A stretch of 64,000 bases of DNA from Enterococcus ureilyticus (GCF_001730315.1 NZ_MIKC01000041.1:124001-188000); one strand, 5' to 3'. Positions 1 to 9,486 are shown, counted from the stretch's first letter. Notes: generated by a model from the letters alone, not told the origin. A program made the numbers and translations.

Positions 1-32
1 TGACCAGAGAATTAAAAAAAGAAGCGGACTAA
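1..32 (+). CDS. possible C-terminal end of an upstream gene (partial)
   Basis: Reading from base 3 gives TRELKKEAD followed by TAA at 30-32, which looks like the charged tail of a protein. A terminator-like hairpin overlaps it immediately. Only nine codons are inside the window, so the gene cannot be identified. The reading frame is an inference from composition and from the terminator that follows. Confidence 0.3.
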   Translation, partial: TRELKKEAD

Positions 33-53
33 GAAAACTAGCTTCTTTTTTTT
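14..53 (+). terminator. intrinsic terminator of the upstream gene
   Basis: AAAAAAAGAAGC at 14-25 pairs with GCTTC plus a run of eight T at 41-53, across a 15-nt loop. It separates the upstream transcript from the ABC-F gene. Confidence 0.6.
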
Positions 54-97
54 ACATTTTTTTGATACAATAAGCAGGATGAAAAGGGCGTGAGCAG

Positions 98-1984
98 ATG
101 AATGAGTTAAAAGTAAATAATTTAACTAAAACATATGGAGAAAAAACATTATTTGATGCTATTTCTTTCTACATCCATGATAAAGATCGTATAGGTTTAA
201 TTGGGACAAATGGCACTGGAAAAACTAGCTTGTTGAATATTCTAGCTGGCAAAGATAGTGGTGATGGCGATATTTCTGCCATTCAACAACCAAGTGATTA
301 TCAAATCGGCTATCTTTCTCAAGACAAAGAATTTAATCCTGAATTGACAGTAGTAGAAGCTGTTTTCCAAGGTGATACACCGACTATACAGGCGGTAAAA
401 AATTATGAGCTGGCATTGCTAGCACTAGGGGAAGATGGTCTTAGTGAGGCTGCACAAAAGCAATATGCACAAGCAGAAGAACGAATGAACACCGAAGATG
501 CGTGGACAGCTGATACAGATGCTAAAATCATTTTACAAAAATTAGGAATCGAAACATTGCATAAAAAAATCGGCGAGCTATCCGGCGGACAAAAAAAACG
601 GGTCAGTTTAGCCCAAGTTTTGATTGAATCGCCTGATCTATTGCTATTGGATGAACCAACGAACCATTTAGATTATGAGGCGATCAACTGGTTAGAAAGC
701 TTTTTGAATGGCTATCGTGGCGCTATTTTAATGGTGACGCATGATCGTTATTTTTTAGATAGAGTAACCAATCGAATTTTTGAACTTTCTTTTGGAAAGT
801 TACATGAATATAAAGGCAATTACGAAGCTTATATTATTGCTAGAGCAGAACGTGAACGTGTTGGTGTTGAACAAGAGGAAAAAAGAAAACAATTATATAA
901 GCAAGAATTAGAATGGATGCGTGCGGGGGTCAAAGCTCGTGGCACGAAACAACAAGCCCGTCAAGATCGTTTTCATGATCTTAAAGAAAATCTTCACCAA
1001 GTACATCAAAAAGGCCAGTTAGAGATAGATATCGCGACACAAAGATTGGGAAAAAAAGTCTTAGAAATCAAAGCCGGCAGTTATCAAATTGAACAAAAAA
1101 CAATTTTAAAAGATTTTGATTTACTAATTCAGGCAAAAGATCGAATAGGCATCACGGGAAAAAATGGCGCAGGTAAATCCACTCTTTTGAATCTATTAGC
1201 TGGACGTTTGCTATTAGATAATGGTCTGTACTCTATCGGAGAAACGGTTCGTTTAGCCTATTACACACAGCAAAATGAAGCAATGGATCCAAATCAACGG
1301 ATGATTTCATACTTACAGGAAGCTGCAGAACAAGTTCGGCGCATAGATGGAACAACAATTAGTGTTGCTGAATTGTTAGAACGCTTTTTATTCCCACGTT
1401 TTATGCATGGAACAGTGATTGGGAAACTTTCTGGTGGGGAAAAACGTCGTTTGTATTTATTAAAACTACTGATTGGAAAGCCAAATGTGTTATTATTGGA
1501 CGAACCAACAAATGATCTTGACATAGATACTCTAACGATCCTAGAGGATTATCTCCAAACCTTTAAAGGAGCTGTAATTGCCGTTTCCCATGATCGTTAT
1601 TTCCTTGATAAAACAATGGACAAATTACTTGTGTTTGAGGGAGACGGTCAAATAGTGACCTATTTCGGTTCTATGAGTGAATACTTACTTGGAAATAAAG
1701 AAGAGTCGAAGAAAACTATTAAATATGAAACGAAACCAATTAAAGAAACTGAAAAAAAGGAAAAAAAGAAATTAACTTATATGGAACAAAAAGAGTGGGC
1801 AACAATCGAAGCTGATATTGCAGTACTTGAGGATCGAGCTGTTCTGCTTGCAAAAGAGATGAACCATCAAGGGGATGACTTTACTAAATTGCAAGAACTA
1901 CAATCAGAGTTATCTATTGTAGAACAAGAACTTGAGGAAAAAATGGAACGTTGGGAATACTTGAGTGAATTTGCAGAAAATTAG
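98..1984 (+). CDS. ABC-F family ATP-binding protein (YfmR/Uup-like)
   Basis: A soluble protein with two ABC ATPase domains and no membrane segment, the layout of the ABC-F translation factors that act at the ribosomal E site. Domain 1 has Walker A GTNGTGKT (residues 36-43), signature LSGGQ (about 161) and Walker B LLLLDEPTNHLD (about 181). A charged interdomain linker lies at about 247-300. Domain 2 has GKNGAGKST (about 354), LSGGEKRR (about 444) and LLLDEPTNDLD (about 466). A lysine-rich stretch and a C-terminal coiled coil (about 560-628) fit the Uup/YfmR subgroup, and 628 aa fits its usual length. The stop overlaps the thyA ribosome binding site by two bases, so the two are probably co-transcribed. 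The subgroup is inferred; a role in antibiotic protection cannot be excluded. Confidence 0.9.
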   Translation: MNELKVNNLTKTYGEKTLFDAISFYIHDKDRIGLIGTNGTGKTSLLNILAGKDSGDGDISAIQQPSDYQIGYLSQDKEFNPELTVVEAVFQGDTPTIQAVKNYELALLALGEDGLSEAAQKQYAQAEERMNTEDAWTADTDAKIILQKLGIETLHKKIGELSGGQKKRVSLAQVLIESPDLLLLDEPTNHLDYEAINWLESFLNGYRGAILMVTHDRYFLDRVTNRIFELSFGKLHEYKGNYEAYIIARAERERVGVEQEEKRKQLYKQELEWMRAGVKARGTKQQARQDRFHDLKENLHQVHQKGQLEIDIATQRLGKKVLEIKAGSYQIEQKTILKDFDLLIQAKDRIGITGKNGAGKSTLLNLLAGRLLLDNGLYSIGETVRLAYYTQQNEAMDPNQRMISYLQEAAEQVRRIDGTTISVAELLERFLFPRFMHGTVIGKLSGGEKRRLYLLKLLIGKPNVLLLDEPTNDLDIDTLTILEDYLQTFKGAVIAVSHDRYFLDKTMDKLLVFEGDGQIVTYFGSMSEYLLGNKEESKKTIKYETKPIKETEKKEKKKLTYMEQKEWATIEADIAVLEDRAVLLAKEMNHQGDDFTKLQELQSELSIVEQELEEKMERWEYLSEFAEN

Positions 1985-1996
1985 GAGGCAGTAATT

Positions 1997-2944
1997 ATGG
2001 AAGAGGCTTACTTAGCATTAGGTCGCAAAATTTTAACCGATGGTCACTTAAAAGAAGATCGCACAGGGACAGGAACACGAAGTATTTTTGGACATCAAAT
2101 GCGTTTTGACCTATCAAAAGGGTTTCCTTTATTGACGACGAAACGAGTTCCTTTTGGTTTAATCAAAAGCGAACTTTTATGGTTTTTAAAAGGCGATACA
2201 AATATCCGTTATCTCCTACAGCATAACAACCATATTTGGGACGAGTGGGCTTTTGAGCGTTATATTAAAAGTGATGACTATAATGGGCCGGATATGACTG
2301 ATTTTGGTCGTCGTGTTTTAACGGATGAAGTATTTAAAGAAAGTTATGAAAAAGAGCACAAAGAATTCTGCAATAATATGTTGTCTGATGATGATTTTGC
2401 AGCGAAGTATGGTGAATTAGGTAATATTTATGGAGCTCAGTGGCGTCATTGGGAAACGAAAGAAGGCAACTTTATTGATCAACTTAAAAATGTTATCGAT
2501 ATGATCAAGCAAACACCTGACTCTAGACGCCTGATCGTGTCCGCCTGGAATCCAGAAGATGTCCCTTCCATGGCATTACCACCATGTCACACGATGTTTC
2601 AATTTTATGTAAATGATGGGAAATTAAGTTGCCAGTTGTATCAACGTAGTGGAGATGTTTTTTTGGGCGTTCCATTTAATATTGCTAGTTACGCACTATT
2701 GACTCACTTGATTGCTCATGAAACTGGTTTGGAAGTGGGCGATTTCGTTCATACTTTGGGGGATGCCCATTTATATACGAATCATATTGACCAAATGAAT
2801 GAACAACTGACTCGAGACATTCGTTCGTTTCCTACACTAAAATTGAATCAAGATAAAAAATCAGTTTTTGAATTTGAAATGGACGATATTGTAATTGAAG
2901 GATATGATCCTCATCCAGCAATCAAGGCACCAATTGCCGTTTAA
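1997..2944 (+). CDS. thyA: thymidylate synthase
   Basis: Converts dUMP and methylene-tetrahydrofolate to dTMP and dihydrofolate in the cytoplasm. The catalytic cysteine is Cys197 in [11 protein letters not shown], and the phosphate-binding region [11 protein letters not shown] is at about 22-32. At 315 aa it is the long, L. casei-like type, with an insertion of about 50 residues relative to the E. coli enzyme. The start is supported by AGGAGG at 1983-1988. folA follows 18 bp downstream; pairing of the two is a classic arrangement because dihydrofolate reductase recycles the dihydrofolate made here. Confidence 0.97.
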   Translation: MEEAYLALGRKILTDGHLKEDRTGTGTRSIFGHQMRFDLSKGFPLLTTKRVPFGLIKSELLWFLKGDTNIRYLLQHNNHIWDEWAFERYIKSDDYNGPDMTDFGRRVLTDEVFKESYEKEHKEFCNNMLSDDDFAAKYGELGNIYGAQWRHWETKEGNFIDQLKNVIDMIKQTPDSRRLIVSAWNPEDVPSMALPPCHTMFQFYVNDGKLSCQLYQRSGDVFLGVPFNIASYALLTHLIAHETGLEVGDFVHTLGDAHLYTNHIDQMNEQLTRDIRSFPTLKLNQDKKSVFEFEMDDIVIEGYDPHPAIKAPIAV

Positions 2945-2962
2945 TTCGAAAGGGGTTCTCCA

Positions 2963-3463
2963 ATGTTAGCAGCCATATGGGCACAAGATGAGCAAGGGAC
3001 AATCGGTAAAGAGAATCGATTACCTTGGCATTTGCCAAATGATTTGAAATTTTTTAAACAAATGACTGAAGACAACACCATTGTTATGGGAAGAAAAACT
3101 TTTGAGGGGATGGGCGCTCGGCCGTTACCAAATCGTCAAACGATTGTTCTAACTAGAGACAAAAGCTATCAGGCAAAAGGAGTCATTGTTTTTCATACTG
3201 TGGATGAAGTTCTTGATTATGCCAAAACGTTTTCTGGTATTACGTTTATTGCGGGTGGTTCAGCAGTATACGAGGATTTTTTGCAATATTGTGACGTATT
3301 GTATAGAACAGTTATCTATCATTCGTTTGATGGAGATACAAAATTTCCTTTTGTAGATTGGGATGATTGGACATTGATTAATTTAAGCGCAGGCGAACAA
3401 GACGAAGCAAATGGTTATGCGTATCAGTTTGAAACATATCAACGTAAGGTCACAGCGGATTAA
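2963..3463 (+). CDS. folA: dihydrofolate reductase
   Basis: NADPH-dependent reduction of dihydrofolate to tetrahydrofolate; the trimethoprim target. The substrate pocket is visible as LPWHLPNDLKFF, with Trp22 and the active-site acid Asp27. The NADPH-binding parts are VMGRKTFEGMG (about 43) and IAGGSAVY (about 96). At 166 aa it is of normal chromosomal length. The RBS GAAAGGGG sits at about 2948-2955. It is the last gene of the ABC-F/thyA/folA unit and is followed by a strong bidirectional terminator. Confidence 0.96.
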   Translation: MLAAIWAQDEQGTIGKENRLPWHLPNDLKFFKQMTEDNTIVMGRKTFEGMGARPLPNRQTIVLTRDKSYQAKGVIVFHTVDEVLDYAKTFSGITFIAGGSAVYEDFLQYCDVLYRTVIYHSFDGDTKFPFVDWDDWTLINLSAGEQDEANGYAYQFETYQRKVTAD

Positions 3464-3490
3464 AAGATCTTGTCTAATTCAAACGAAAAG

Positions 3491-3533
3491 ATAACAAAAA
3501 AACATACTAATAGTTAGTATGTTTTTTTGTTAT
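3491..3533. terminator. bidirectional terminator between folA and lexA
   Basis: A 20-bp stem (3491-3510 with 3514-3533) around a 3-nt loop, with A and T runs on both sides. It abuts the lexA stop codon at 3534-3536, so it can end both converging transcripts. Confidence 0.85.
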
Positions 3534-4154
3534 TTAAATATGATTGCGGTATAGGCCAACAACTTTGCCTAAAATGCTTACGTTGTTCAAAATAATCGGT
3601 TTTAATGCATCATTTTCTGGTTGTAAACGAACATGGTCTGCCTCTTTAAAGAATCGTTTACACGTCGCTTCATCTTCATCTGTCATTGCAATCACTATAT
3701 CACCATTTGAAGCCGCGCTTTGTTTACGAACAATAACTTGGTCGCCGTCTAAAATACCAGCATTGATCATACTTTCACCTCTGATAGTCAGCATGAACAA
3801 AGCATTTTCTTCTGCCATTAAATCAGGTGGAAGAGGAAAAAAGTCAGAAGCTTCTTCTACAGCTAAGATTGGCTCACCTGCTGTAACAACACCAAGCATC
3901 GGGATAACTGTCGGTCTCACACCGATTCTTTCAAGTCCGTCTGCGGTCAATTCAATTGCCCTTGGTTTTGTAGGATCACGTAAAATGAGTCCTTTTTTCT
4001 CTAATCGTGCTAAATGTCCGTGAACGGTTGAGGTTGAGGAAAGATCAACTGCTTTTCCGATTTCTCTTACGGTCGGGGGATAACCTTTAAGCTCAACCTG
4101 TTCATATATATATTTTAATACTTCGATTTGTCTTGTGTCTGTACGTTTCACCAC
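3534..4154 (-). CDS. lexA: SOS repressor LexA
   Basis: Transcriptional repressor of the SOS regulon with a self-cleaving serine protease domain. The N-terminal winged helix contains [10 protein letters not shown] and [16 protein letters not shown]. The Ala-Gly cleavage site is in VTAGEP. Catalytic Ser is in RGESMINAG (about 128) and Lys in CKRFFKE (about 166). A longer in-frame ATG exists at 4217, but it lies within the promoter and operator. The preferred start is one of two adjacent GTG codons (4154 or 4151) behind AAAGAAGG, giving about 206 aa, which is the B. subtilis length. It is transcribed away from ynzC and is probably autoregulated through the box at 4211-4224. Confidence 0.95.
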   Translation of the reverse strand: MVKRTDTRQIEVLKYIYEQVELKGYPPTVREIGKAVDLSSTSTVHGHLARLEKKGLILRDPTKPRAIELTADGLERIGVRPTVIPMLGVVTAGEPILAVEEASDFFPLPPDLMAEENALFMLTIRGESMINAGILDGDQVIVRKQSAASNGDIVIAMTDEDEATCKRFFKEADHVRLQPENDALKPIILNNVSILGKVVGLYRNHI

Positions 4155-4184
4155 AACCCGCACCTTCTTTCGATTTATATTTTT

Positions 4185-4213
4185 AGTGTACCATAGTTTT
4201 ACACAGGAATCAA
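4185..4213 (-). promoter_or_regulatory. lexA promoter
   Basis: On the - strand, TTGATT (4213-4208), a 17-nt spacer and TACACT (4190-4185) lie about 30 nt upstream of the lexA GTG start. The -35 overlaps the LexA box, as expected for autorepression. Confidence 0.6.
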
Positions 4214-4224
4214 ACAAGCGTTCG
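4211..4224 (-). promoter_or_regulatory. LexA box (SOS operator) of lexA
   Basis: Read on the - strand the site is CGAACGCTTGTTTG, close to the Firmicute LexA consensus CGAACRNRYGTTY. It overlaps the -35 element of lexA, which supports autoregulation. Confidence 0.75.
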
Positions 4225-4336
4225 TGTTTTTTTTAGAAAGTATATTTCTGTGAATCACAAGGGAAAATATCTGAGTTAGGGAATCGGAATTTCTATAAAT
4301 AAACACAATCGTTTCTGATTTTTAATAAGAATATAG

Positions 4337-4365
4337 TTGTATTTCTTGTGCTCATCTTATAAGAT
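4337..4365 (+). promoter_or_regulatory. probable ynzC promoter
   Basis: TTGTAT (4337-4342), a 17-nt spacer and TAAGAT (4360-4365). I saw no good LexA box over it, unlike the B. subtilis operon that contains ynzC. Confidence 0.45.
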
Positions 4366-4461
4366 AGACATGGAAAGTAAACTTGTCTAGCTACAGGGCT
4401 AGTCTTTCAAAAAAGCTTGAAATATGCCGATTAAATTTTTAAAATAAGGAGGCCAAAATAG

Positions 4462-4704
4462 ATGTTATCAACAGAAAAAATGAACCGTATCAATGAACTT
4501 GCTAAAAAAGCGAAAGAAAAAGAATTAACTGCGAAAGAAAAGGAAGAGCAAAAAGTACTTCGTCAAGAATATTTGGCTGCTTTTCGTGGTGGGATGCGCC
4601 ATCATATAGAAGGAATGAAAGTGGTCGATCCTAAAGGAAATGATGTAACACCAGATAAATTGAAAGAGATTCAAAAAGCTAAAGGATTGCATAATAGAAA
4701 GTAA
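4462..4704 (+). CDS. ynzC: DUF896 family protein (YnzC-like)
   Basis: An 80-residue, very charged cytoplasmic protein. The N-terminal half is a helical hairpin rich in Lys and Glu, followed by the family-typical LRQEYLAAFRGGMRHHIEGM (about 35-53). In B. subtilis ynzC sits in the SOS-linked yneA-yneB-ynzC operon opposite lexA; here it faces lexA directly and yneA and yneB are missing. An AAGGAGG RBS lies just upstream. The biochemical function of the family is unknown to me. tkt follows after its own promoter. Confidence 0.85.
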   Translation: MLSTEKMNRINELAKKAKEKELTAKEKEEQKVLRQEYLAAFRGGMRHHIEGMKVVDPKGNDVTPDKLKEIQKAKGLHNRK

Positions 4705-4729
4705 TTTTAGTTTTTTTTACTAAAGGTAA

Positions 4730-4758
4730 TTGCTTTCATGAGCGAAATGCGATAAAAT
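4730..4758 (+). promoter_or_regulatory. tkt promoter
   Basis: TTGCTT (4730-4735), a 17-nt spacer and TAAAAT (4753-4758), about 45 nt before the tkt start. Confidence 0.6.
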
Positions 4759-4802
4759 GTAGTTAATAAAGGTAAAAAAAACCTAAATAGGAGATGATTT
4801 TT

Positions 4803-6797
4803 TTGTTCGACAACACTGATCAGTTAGGCGTTAACACGATTCGTACATTAAGTATTGAAGCAGTACAAAAAGCAAATTCTGGGCATCCAGGATTACCAAT
4901 GGGTGCTGCACCTATGGCTTATGCACTTTGGACAAAACACTTAAAAGTAAACCCAAAAACTTCAAGAAACTGGGTAGATAGAGACCGTTTTATTCTTTCT
5001 GCTGGTCATGGTTCTGCAATGTTATACAGCTTACTTCATTTAGCTGGCTACGATGTGACTATGGATGATCTAAAAAATTTCCGTCAATGGAATAGTAGAA
5101 CACCAGGGCATCCAGAAGTACATCATACTGATGGTGTTGAAGCAACAACTGGTCCATTAGGTCAAGGTATCGCAATGGCTGTCGGTATGGCGATGGCAGA
5201 AGCACATACTGCTGCGACTTATAATCGTGATAGCTTTCCTGTAATAGATCACTATACGTTTGCGTTATGCGGTGATGGTGATTTGATGGAAGGTGTTTCT
5301 CAAGAAGCTAGTTCAATGGCTGGACACATGAAATTAGGTAAACTGATCGTGTTATACGATTCAAATGATATCTCTTTAGACGGTCCAACATCAAAAGCGT
5401 TTACTGAAAATGTTGGCGCTCGTTATGAAGCATATGGTTGGCAACATATCTTAGTGAAAGACGGTAATGATTTAGAAGAAATTTCTCAAGCGATAGAAGC
5501 TGCAAAGGCTGAATCAGATAAACCAACTTTGATCGAAGTAAAAACAGTCATCGGCTACGGCGCACCAAAAGAAGGTACTTCATCTGTACATGGCGCACCT
5601 ATCGGAGCAGATGGCATTACCGCAGCTAAAGCTGTTTATGGTTGGGAATACCCAGACTTTACTGTTCCAGATGAAGTTGCTGCACGCTTTAAAGAAACGA
5701 TGATAGAAGAAGGCGAGAAAGCAGAAGATCAATGGAATAAGATGTTTGCAAATTATTCAAAAGAGCATCCTGATTTGGCAAAACAATTTAAACAAGCTTT
5801 TTCTGATGAACTTCCTGAAAATTGGGATAGCGAGTTACCAACCTATGAAATAGGTTCGAGTGCAGCTAGTCGTGTGACAAGTAAAGAAACGATTCAAGCA
5901 ATTTCTAAAACTGTACCAGGTTTCTGGGGCGGTTCAGCTGATTTGTCTGCTTCAAATAATACAATGGTCGCTGCAGAAAAAGATTTTGAGCCTGATCAAT
6001 ACGAAGGTCGCAATATTTGGTTTGGTGTCCGTGAGTTTGCCATGGCAGCAGCGATGAACGGAATCCAATTACATGGTGGAAGTCGCGTTTACGGCGGAAC
6101 ATTCTTTGTATTTACAGATTATTTGCGCCCAGCAGTCCGCTTAGCTGCAATCCAAAATACTCCTGTGACATATGTATTAACACATGATTCTGTGGCAGTG
6201 GGTGAAGATGGACCAACACATGAACCTGTTGAACAATTAGCAAGTATTCGTTGTATGCCTGGTGTACAAGTCATTCGTCCAGCTGATGGTAACGAAACTG
6301 TTGCGGCTTGGAAAATTGCGATGACAACAAAAGATGCGCCAACGGTCTTAGTTTTAAGTCGTCAAAATTTACCAGTTATTGAAGGAACTAAAGAACATGC
6401 TGATACACTTGTTCAAAAAGGTGCATATGTCATTTCTAAACAAAAAGGCGAAAAACCAGAAGGGATCTTAATTGCAACTGGTTCAGAAGTGAATTTAGCA
6501 ATTGAAGCCCAAAAAGCATTAGCTGAACAAGGGAAAGATGTTTCTGTCGTTTCTATGCCAAGTTTTGATTTGTTTGAAAAGCAAACAGCAGATTACAAAG
6601 AATCTGTTTTACCTAAAGATATAACTAAACGAGTTGCGATTGAAGCTGCTTCACCATTTGGTTGGGAACGTTATGTTGGAACTGCAGGCACAACTGTAAC
6701 GATTGATCATTTTGGTGCTTCAGCTCCAGGTGATTTAGTCTTGAAAGAATTTGGTTTTACAGTTGATAACGTTGTATCAAAGTATACTAATTTATAA
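4803..6797 (+). CDS. tkt: transketolase
   Basis: Thiamine-diphosphate enzyme of the pentose phosphate pathway that transfers two-carbon units between sugar phosphates. The N-terminal substrate and ThDP region shows [10 protein letters not shown] and [12 protein letters not shown]. The ThDP/Mg motif is [13 protein letters not shown], and the pyrimidine domain carries [18 protein letters not shown]. Length (664 aa) is normal. An ATG at 4794 directly abuts AGGAG (4789-4793), leaving no spacing. The TTG at 4803 has a 9-nt spacing and gives the usual N-terminus [11 protein letters not shown], so I prefer it. Confidence 0.96.
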   Translation: MFDNTDQLGVNTIRTLSIEAVQKANSGHPGLPMGAAPMAYALWTKHLKVNPKTSRNWVDRDRFILSAGHGSAMLYSLLHLAGYDVTMDDLKNFRQWNSRTPGHPEVHHTDGVEATTGPLGQGIAMAVGMAMAEAHTAATYNRDSFPVIDHYTFALCGDGDLMEGVSQEASSMAGHMKLGKLIVLYDSNDISLDGPTSKAFTENVGARYEAYGWQHILVKDGNDLEEISQAIEAAKAESDKPTLIEVKTVIGYGAPKEGTSSVHGAPIGADGITAAKAVYGWEYPDFTVPDEVAARFKETMIEEGEKAEDQWNKMFANYSKEHPDLAKQFKQAFSDELPENWDSELPTYEIGSSAASRVTSKETIQAISKTVPGFWGGSADLSASNNTMVAAEKDFEPDQYEGRNIWFGVREFAMAAAMNGIQLHGGSRVYGGTFFVFTDYLRPAVRLAAIQNTPVTYVLTHDSVAVGEDGPTHEPVEQLASIRCMPGVQVIRPADGNETVAAWKIAMTTKDAPTVLVLSRQNLPVIEGTKEHADTLVQKGAYVISKQKGEKPEGILIATGSEVNLAIEAQKALAEQGKDVSVVSMPSFDLFEKQTADYKESVLPKDITKRVAIEAASPFGWERYVGTAGTTVTIDHFGASAPGDLVLKEFGFTVDNVVSKYTNL

Positions 6798-6815
6798 AAT
6801 AAACTAGTTTTTAAT

Positions 6816-6857
6816 AAAAAAGTAGACATTCACAAACTATGAATGTCTACTTTTTTT
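6816..6857 (+). terminator. tkt terminator
   Basis: A 16-bp stem (AAAAAAGTAGACATTC at 6816-6831 with its complement from 6841) around a 9-nt loop, ending in seven T. Confidence 0.85.
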
Positions 6858-7117
6858 ATTTATGAAAAAATTGCTAAAATCGGATAAATTGTACTTTTAT
6901 GCAAAATAACTGCGTAATAAATGTAATATGATAGAAATATCGAGTAATGTTCTTAAAACGAATACATAAACAACAAAATAAAGGGATTTACCAAAAGAAA
7001 CAGTTTGAATAACAGACATCATGTAAATTGATTGAAACAAATACAATTTAATTAATAAAACAAAAATTTCAACAGGATTACGCCCACTTTAAAACTTCAA
7101 AATTGAGGATCAAATAA
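6858..7117. other. AT-rich intergenic stretch without a gene
   Basis: About 260 bases between the tkt terminator and the promoter of the glucosaminidase gene. I found no open frame with an RBS, no repeat and no strong hairpin. Confidence 0.5.
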
Positions 7118-7146
7118 TTGTTTATAAAAAATTACCCGAGTAGAAT
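7118..7146 (+). promoter_or_regulatory. promoter of the glucosaminidase gene
   Basis: TTGTTT (7118-7123), a 17-nt spacer and TAGAAT (7141-7146), followed by a GAGGAGG RBS. Confidence 0.5.
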
Positions 7147-7181
7147 GATGATATGATGTTCTATTGAGGAGGAACAAATGA

Positions 7182-8045
7182 ATGAATGAGACAAAAACAA
7201 GAAGTAGCAGACACCAACAAAAAGAGTTGAAAAACAATACAAAACGAGTTGCATCTGTTATAGGTACTTCATTAGTACTTCTTCCGGTTGTGGGGAATTT
7301 GTTGCCACTAAGTGTTCAAGCCACAGAGACAGTGACCCAAGAAGCTATTTCAGAGCAAGCATTTATTGATTCTATTGGTTATTCAGCGGCTTCTGTAGCA
7401 GATGCTAATGATTTATATGCATCTGTAATGATTGCTCAAGCATTATTAGAGAGTAGTTATGGTACATCTGGTTTAGCAGCCGCACCAAATTATAATTTAT
7501 TTGGCGTCAAAGGAAGTTATGGTGGACAAACAGTCTATATGCCAACTTCTGAATATTTAAATGGGCAATGGGTGACAGTGACTGAACCTTTTAGAAGTTA
7601 TCCTTCATATACTGAATCTTTCCAGGATCATGCTAACGTACTTAAAACAACCTTAGCATCCAGTGGTGATTATCATTATTCTGGGGTATGGAAAAGCAAC
7701 ACGACTAGTTATATGGACGCTACAGCTGCTTTAGCTGGGCGTTATGCAACAGATCCTAATTATGCCAGTAAATTAAATTGGTTAATTGCAAATTACGGTT
7801 TAACTGCTTATGATTGGGAAATGGCAGGAACTGTATCGTCAGAGGAAAATATAACTGCAAATCAATCAACAATTGGTCAAAGTAGTGCGACAACAACTGT
7901 AACAGCCCAATCTTATACAGTTGTCTCAGGTGATACTCTTTGGGGGATTGCAGAAAAATTTGGACTTTCGGTTGATCAACTTATGGCTTTAAATGGCATA
8001 ACAGCTGAATTGATTACTGTAGGACAATCGCTACAGGTTGCATAA
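7182..8045 (+). CDS. secreted glucosaminidase with LysM domain (peptidoglycan hydrolase)
   Basis: A 287-residue exported autolysin-type protein. Residues 1-47 are a long signal peptide: a basic N-terminus, the hydrophobic core IGTSLVLLPVVGNLLPLSV, and a cleavage site after VQA. Residues about 55-215 form a glucosaminidase (GH73-like) domain; the probable catalytic Glu lies in ALLESSYGTSG, and NYNLFGVKG is a family hallmark. A single LysM domain (about 243-287, YTVVSGDTLWGIAEKFG) gives cell-wall binding. An ATG at 7178 opens only a four-codon frame, so 7182 is the start behind GAGGAGG. Compared with AtlA-type autolysins it is short and has one LysM. Confidence 0.9.
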   Translation: MNETKTRSSRHQQKELKNNTKRVASVIGTSLVLLPVVGNLLPLSVQATETVTQEAISEQAFIDSIGYSAASVADANDLYASVMIAQALLESSYGTSGLAAAPNYNLFGVKGSYGGQTVYMPTSEYLNGQWVTVTEPFRSYPSYTESFQDHANVLKTTLASSGDYHYSGVWKSNTTSYMDATAALAGRYATDPNYASKLNWLIANYGLTAYDWEMAGTVSSEENITANQSTIGQSSATTTVTAQSYTVVSGDTLWGIAEKFGLSVDQLMALNGITAELITVGQSLQVA

Positions 8046-8051
8046 TAAAAC

Positions 8052-8098
8052 AACGTTCAACGAATTGCCAATCTCATGACAAATCGTTGAACGTTTTT
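8052..8098. terminator. bidirectional terminator between glucosaminidase gene and ispH
   Basis: AACGTTCAACGA (8052-8063) pairs with TCGTTGAACGTT (8084-8095) and is followed by T residues. It reaches the last bases of ispH. Confidence 0.75.
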
Positions 8099-9092
8099 AT
8101 CTTTTTCCTGAGCGTAATTCTTCTAAACGTCGTTGTCGGTTTTTAGTTAAATCCTTAACCCTAGGTTTAGGCAGAATCGCTTCAGCAGTTGTGGTTGAGC
8201 TTTTTTGATATGTTTCGGGATTCGTTGCATCGAATTTTTTTAAATAATCGATCACTTCACGAACGATTTGAGTAGGGGTAGAAGCTCCAGCTGTGACAGC
8301 GACTTGCTCAACATCCAACAACCAGTTTGGATTTATCTGGGAAACGTCAGAAATACGATGAGCTGCAACACCTGCTTGTTCAATGGAAACTTGAGCTAAA
8401 CGATTGCTATTATTACTTTTTGGATCTCCCACAACGATTGTTAAGTCGCAACCTTGCGCTTGTTCAACGACAGCCTCTTGGCGGACTTGCGTTGCTTTAC
8501 AGATATCTTTATGAATAATAACCTGAGGGTATTTAGCTACAATCAACTCCATTAGATCGCTGACATCCCATTGACTCATTGTCGTTTGATTCGTAACAAA
8601 CACCTTATTTGCAGTTAGCGTCAAAGCAGAAATATCAGCTTGATTTGATACTAAATGAACATGGTCAGGTGAAACACCAAGTGCTCCTTCAGGCTCCGGA
8701 TGATTTTTCTTGCCAATATAGATAATTTCATAACCTTCGGCTACTTTTTTAGCAATCAATTCATGTGTAATAAGAACATCTGGGCACGTTGCATCGATAA
8801 CAGCTAAACCTTTTTCAATAGCTAATGTTTTAACTTTTGGAGAAGTGCCATGGGCTGTAAAGATCACCGTTCCTCGATCAACTTGGGCTAAAATTTCTTC
8901 ACGATTTGTTCCGTCTAATGTATGGATCCCGATACTTTCAAAAGCGTCAGTTACATGTTTGTTATGAACGATCATCCCTAAGATATAAATCGGACGCGGT
9001 AAATTTTCATCAAGAGATGCATTTCTAGCAATGACCATAGCATCCACAACACCATAACAATACCCACGTGGACTAATATTTATAATTTTCAT
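8097..9092 (-). CDS. ispH: 4-hydroxy-3-methylbut-2-enyl diphosphate reductase
   Basis: Last step of the non-mevalonate isoprenoid pathway, an iron-sulphur reductase giving IPP and DMAPP. The three cluster cysteines are visible: Cys12 (PRGYCYGV), Cys103 (DATCPDV) and Cys198 (KDICKATQ). Conserved HGTSP and VTNQTTMS segments are present. At 331 aa it is slightly longer than usual because of a basic C-terminal tail. Enterococci mostly use the mevalonate pathway, so an ispH here, with no other MEP-pathway gene in the window, is notable. The homologue is nevertheless widespread in the genus as I recall. Confidence 0.9.
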   Translation of the reverse strand: MKIINISPRGYCYGVVDAMVIARNASLDENLPRPIYILGMIVHNKHVTDAFESIGIHTLDGTNREEILAQVDRGTVIFTAHGTSPKVKTLAIEKGLAVIDATCPDVLITHELIAKKVAEGYEIIYIGKKNHPEPEGALGVSPDHVHLVSNQADISALTLTANKVFVTNQTTMSQWDVSDLMELIVAKYPQVIIHKDICKATQVRQEAVVEQAQGCDLTIVVGDPKSNNSNRLAQVSIEQAGVAAHRISDVSQINPNWLLDVEQVAVTAGASTPTQIVREVIDYLKKFDATNPETYQKSSTTTAEAILPKPRVKDLTKNRQRRLEELRSGKR

Positions 9093-9240
9093 AAATGAGT
9101 AAACTCCTAATAATCAATTTTAAAGTCTCTTATACTATACAATATTTTTATTAAAATTGTGTTAAGAGAGGATAGTCCTTAATGTTCATTCATTTAGACA
9201 TTGCTAAATAGCTTCTTGACGAGTATGATTAAGAAGCGAA

Positions 9241-9268
9241 AAAGATAATTGCACTTGCAATTATCTTT
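9241..9268 (-). terminator. terminator of the small-ORF cluster
   Basis: A perfect 13-bp stem (AAAGATAATTGCA with its complement, 9241-9253 and 9256-9268) around a very short loop. On the - strand it runs into TTTTTCGCTTCTT. The stop codon of the 22-codon ORF (9269-9267) is part of the stem. Confidence 0.65.
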
Positions 9269-9335
9269 ATATTGATACAAGTAGCGGGTCACCTAAAAAA
9301 TTATCCGGTATTTCGATTGTAATTGGATTCCACAT
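9267..9335 (-). CDS. putative 22-residue peptide, unknown function
   Basis: ATG at 9335 opens 22 codons, beginning MWNPITIEIP and ending GDPLLVSI, then TAA. Its RBS (AAAGAAGGTGA, then 4 nt to the ATG) is among the best in the window, and the stop codon merges into a terminator stem. The peptide is acidic (Glu, Asp, Asp; no basic residue), has a hydrophobic C-terminus and no signal peptide. I do not recognise it. It may be a small regulatory or signalling peptide or a leader peptide. Coding status is inferred from RBS, promoter and terminator geometry alone. Confidence 0.45.
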   Translation of the reverse strand: MWNPITIEIPDNFLGDPLLVSI

Positions 9336-9406
9336 AGTGTCACCTTCTTTCCTATTTTAGCCTGATATGTAGTCAATCCGTTTTAATTTTGATTAAGGGA
9401 ATGAAC

Positions 9407-9436
9407 TTATGCTGTAATCCATTCAATGTAAAACAT
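9407..9436 (-). CDS. possible 9-residue leader peptide
   Basis: ATG at 9436 gives MFYIEWITA then TAA, behind GGGAG with 8-nt spacing. It lies between the candidate promoter (9486-9457) and the 22-codon ORF. An alternative ATG at 9444-9442 abuts the RBS without spacing and reads a different 23-codon frame. Evidence is RBS only. Confidence 0.25.
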   Translation of the reverse strand: MFYIEWITA

Positions 9437-9456
9437 ATAAGCATCTCCCTATTTCA

Positions 9457-9486
9457 ACTATATCATATTTTAATCCCATTTTGTAA
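9457..9486 (-). promoter_or_regulatory. candidate promoter of the small-ORF cluster
   Basis: On the - strand TTACAA (9486-9481), an 18-nt spacer and TATAGT (9462-9457) lie about 20 nt before the 9-codon ORF. Confidence 0.4.

Noticed and set aside
3544-4023. 159-codon + strand frame opposite lexA
   Set aside because: A shadow of the lexA coding strand; no RBS, Ser/Ile-rich composition.
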